Source of the DNA: a virus
Virus record (IMG/VR): IMGVR_UViG_3300028177_000017
Span: 1 to 33,643 of that record
DNA length: 33,643 bases
Reading direction: 5' to 3' (one strand)
This document shows positions 31,861-33,643 of the stretch, piece by piece. A program made the translations under genes and the position numbers. The notes under the pieces are model-generated. The model was given only the letters and a program-made list of their open reading frames with translations. It did no database searches and was not told the DNA's origin. Position 1 is the first letter of the stretch. Every line of letters starts with the position of its first letter.

Positions 31861-32286
31861 GGGATAAACGTTGACCGTTTTATGGGCAAATACCAGTTAA
31901 GAACTCTTGACGATGTCGAAGAATATGTACGTTCATTAGTTGGGGTTGACCAAAACCACGGTAAAACCGAACTGTTAGCAATTGAAATGGGGTTCAATCC
32001 ACCACACTCAGGAAACTATGTATATTTTAAACAAAAGCGCGAAGGTGATAAAATTATAGTATTTAATACAATAGGTCCAGGATTTTATATTGGTGAGTAT
32101 GAGAGTGAATTAGACATATCTGAATTTACAATTCATCTTGACGCACCAACAACTAAAGACGAAGTTGACGAAAGATTACGCGAATACCTCGGTTATCTAA
32201 CTGATGTAAAACAAGTTGCAAAAAAACTTCATAGTGATTACACTGACTTCGAAAGCAAACGCCATTTGCCTCAGGGTTTGTATTAG
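31813..32286 (+). CDS. capsid-targeted candidate, leader copy 4 (157 aa)
   Basis: Leader MNLQESIRNDLNKLDE|G is 48 of 50 nt identical to copy 2 although the bodies differ completely. The body includes MGKYQLRTLDDVEEYVRSLV, then ETGFNPPHSGNYVYFK-like strands (actual start IEMGFNPPHSGNYVYFKQKR), DISEFTIHLDAPTTKDEVDE and a helical, basic end (VAKKLHSDYTDFESKRHLPQ). The ATG overlaps the upstream stop (TAATG). No enzymatic motif recognised. Confidence 0.58.
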   Translation: MNLQESIRNDLNKLDEGINVDRFMGKYQLRTLDDVEEYVRSLVGVDQNHGKTELLAIEMGFNPPHSGNYVYFKQKREGDKIIVFNTIGPGFYIGEYESELDISEFTIHLDAPTTKDEVDERLREYLGYLTDVKQVAKKLHSDYTDFESKRHLPQGLY

Positions 32287-32295
32287 GATAATAAA

Positions 32296-33643
32296 ATGAA
32301 AAAACTAAACGAAGGACCAACAATCAAAACAGACCACAAAGGCAGTCATTTAACGAATGCCGATGGAGAAGTTGTACAGTCTTTTGCAAAAGATAGAGCA
32401 GGATTAAAAGCCGCCAGACAATCTATGTACAAGAATTACAAAGGTCTTAATATGAAAAAACCTGAACCACAAGAGCCAGTTGAAGAAGATTCAGCAGTAG
32501 ACCCACGCATTAATATACACCGTGGTGAACAAGTAATGAAGAACAATTACCGTAAAAATGCAGGTGTTGATATGCCTGCTGATAAGGTTGCTAAGATGCA
32601 ATCAACACGTGCTGATTGGGACGCAGATAACGAGGCTAAGTTTGGTAAATTTGATTGGAATAAAACCCCTGAATTCGAAAAACCTAATGCAAGAGCATCG
32701 GAGTTGAATAAACAAGCAAAAGCGGCTAGGGCGAATTTTAAATCACCTACATTAACACCACAAGAACGTGAAACTTATAAACAATCGCGCAATGCTCAAA
32801 CTGCACAAGCAAATAAACAACGAGTTGCAAATGGACAAACACCATTTGCAATGGAAGATACAATTACAGAAAATACGGGTGGGTTTGAAGTACGTTTAGA
32901 CAATGGTGGTAGAGTTCCTATAGGAAAACATACATTTACATACCACGTCAATGACGCAAGTGAAGCAAATGCAGTAGCACGTTCTGCAGAAAAAAGTGGA
33001 ATGACAGTTCTTGACATCGATAGCGAAGAAATCCGCATTGATGCACAAGCACACAAACATAGTAGTTTGGTAAATTCACTACAAGACTTAGAAATTAACG
33101 GATACATAACAGAAGGAGTTACAGTTCATCCAAGTATGGTGTCGCAAAAAGGTCGCTACAAGGTTTTTTACAGTATACAGGATTCACTTAAAGTTGCACA
33201 AATAACACGATGGGCAGTAAAGAACAATATAACAGTACGGAAATATGACACGGACAAATTTATTATTCGTGGTAACGCATCAGACCACAGAAGTATGGTA
33301 AGTTATTTGCGCAATAAAGGAATTAGTGCTGATGCAACAGTTATGAATCCTTTAATTACTAAAGACACCGATATATACTCCGATGACGATATCAATGCTG
33401 ATATTAAACAAACCTACAACGTTGACGACGAAGGACACTTAGTAACTGGTGACGGTGACGAAGTTACAGGGCCTGGAATTTCTACAAGAATACAACAAAA
33501 AATACAACAAGATAGATTAATGCACAACGAGGATAACACAATGTCTAATTTAGATAAAAAATTAAAAAAACAACTAGAGGAAGGCATTACAGTTAATACT
33601 ACCTCCACAAACGACGATAACGTTGAAAATAATGTAAATGTTA
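32296..33643 (+). CDS. multi-site prohead substrate or polyprotein, 3' end outside window
   Basis: 449 complete codons with no stop; the gene continues past the edge. AGGA at 32285-32288 lies seven bases before the ATG. MKKLNE|GPTIK gives a short leader with an L-x-E|G site at residue 6. Further (L/I)-x-E sites follow at 190-192 (ITE|N), 271-273 (ITE|G) and 427-429 (LEE|G). Residues 7-190 are polar, Lys/Asn/Ala-rich and probably disordered. Residues about 194-255 and 274-352 look folded (FEVRLDNGGRVPIGKHTFTY; GRYKVFYSIQDSLKVAQITR). Residue 416 starts MSNLDKKLKKQLEEG, leader-like, with its own GAGGA. It may be a processed internal or core protein. Confidence 0.6.
   Translation, partial: MKKLNEGPTIKTDHKGSHLTNADGEVVQSFAKDRAGLKAARQSMYKNYKGLNMKKPEPQEPVEEDSAVDPRINIHRGEQVMKNNYRKNAGVDMPADKVAKMQSTRADWDADNEAKFGKFDWNKTPEFEKPNARASELNKQAKAARANFKSPTLTPQERETYKQSRNAQTAQANKQRVANGQTPFAMEDTITENTGGFEVRLDNGGRVPIGKHTFTYHVNDASEANAVARSAEKSGMTVLDIDSEEIRIDAQAHKHSSLVNSLQDLEINGYITEGVTVHPSMVSQKGRYKVFYSIQDSLKVAQITRWAVKNNITVRKYDTDKFIIRGNASDHRSMVSYLRNKGISADATVMNPLITKDTDIYSDDDINADIKQTYNVDDEGHLVTGDGDEVTGPGISTRIQQKIQQDRLMHNEDNTMSNLDKKLKKQLEEGITVNTTSTNDDNVENNVNV
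33529..33541 (+). promoter_or_regulatory. internal ribosome binding site inside the last gene
   Basis: GAGGA at 33529-33533 lies seven bases before an in-frame ATG at 33541 that starts MSNLDKKLKKQLEEG, a sequence resembling the capsid-targeting leaders. Many upstream genes in this operon lack any Shine-Dalgarno, so this one inside a gene stands out. Confidence 0.4.

Overview
This window is tailed-phage DNA, most likely from an uncultured marine or freshwater virus known only from metagenomes. It has no rRNA, tRNA, CRISPR array or cellular housekeeping gene. Genes are packed with 1-8 nt overlaps or short gaps, sit in long co-directional blocks, and encode virion or phage replication proteins almost throughout. 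The host cannot be read from the sequence.

Region 1 (about 1-14050, plus strand) is the distal part of a podovirus-like structural operon. It holds two small peptides, beta-rich and tail-fibre-like proteins (328-3006), a Gly-rich protein, a 594-aa conserved structural protein, three small to medium virion proteins, and two very large proteins (774 and 1100 aa) placed where podoviruses keep ejected internal virion proteins. Terminase, portal and capsid genes of this module are not in the window and presumably lie upstream.

Region 2 (about 14110-22345, minus strand, convergent with region 1) is a replication module: a ParB-like DGQHRL protein, two proteins with SSB-like acidic/aromatic C-termini, two conserved unknowns, an SNF2 helicase carrying a 316-aa intein exactly inside its Walker A loop, a VRR-NUC type nuclease and a family A DNA polymerase with 3'-5' exonuclease. 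Gene content and layout resemble HMO-2011-like marine podoviruses (from memory, not searched).

Region 3 (22339-25577, minus strand) is an orphan DNA methyltransferase cluster (SPPY, DPPY, DPPY) plus a small membrane protein. GC falls here from about 45% to about 35% by hand-counted lines. Region 4 (25578-26562) holds tiny genes behind a sigma70-like promoter with an operator-like palindrome, including a possible ArfA-like ribosome rescue factor, a strong bidirectional terminator and a holin-sized membrane protein.

Region 5 (26563-33643, plus strand) is unlike region 1. It is a T4-like myovirus module: tail tube gp19, a tube-like paralogue with a long C-terminal extension, a small conserved protein, gp4 head-completion nuclease and gp16 small terminase. 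A perfect T4-type late promoter box follows, then six genes whose proteins begin with short leaders ending in (L/I)-x-E. Four of them share almost the same 16-residue leader ahead of unrelated bodies. I read this as a set of capsid-targeted internal proteins cut by a gp21-type prohead protease. The last gene runs off the window, has several such sites, and contains an internal leader with its own ribosome binding site.

Podovirus-like and myovirus-like modules in one contig mean either a strikingly mosaic genome or an assembly join between about 22.3 and 26.5 kb. An octamer (CTTTAAAT) strongly over-represented only in 3.9-22.3 kb supports two sources of DNA.
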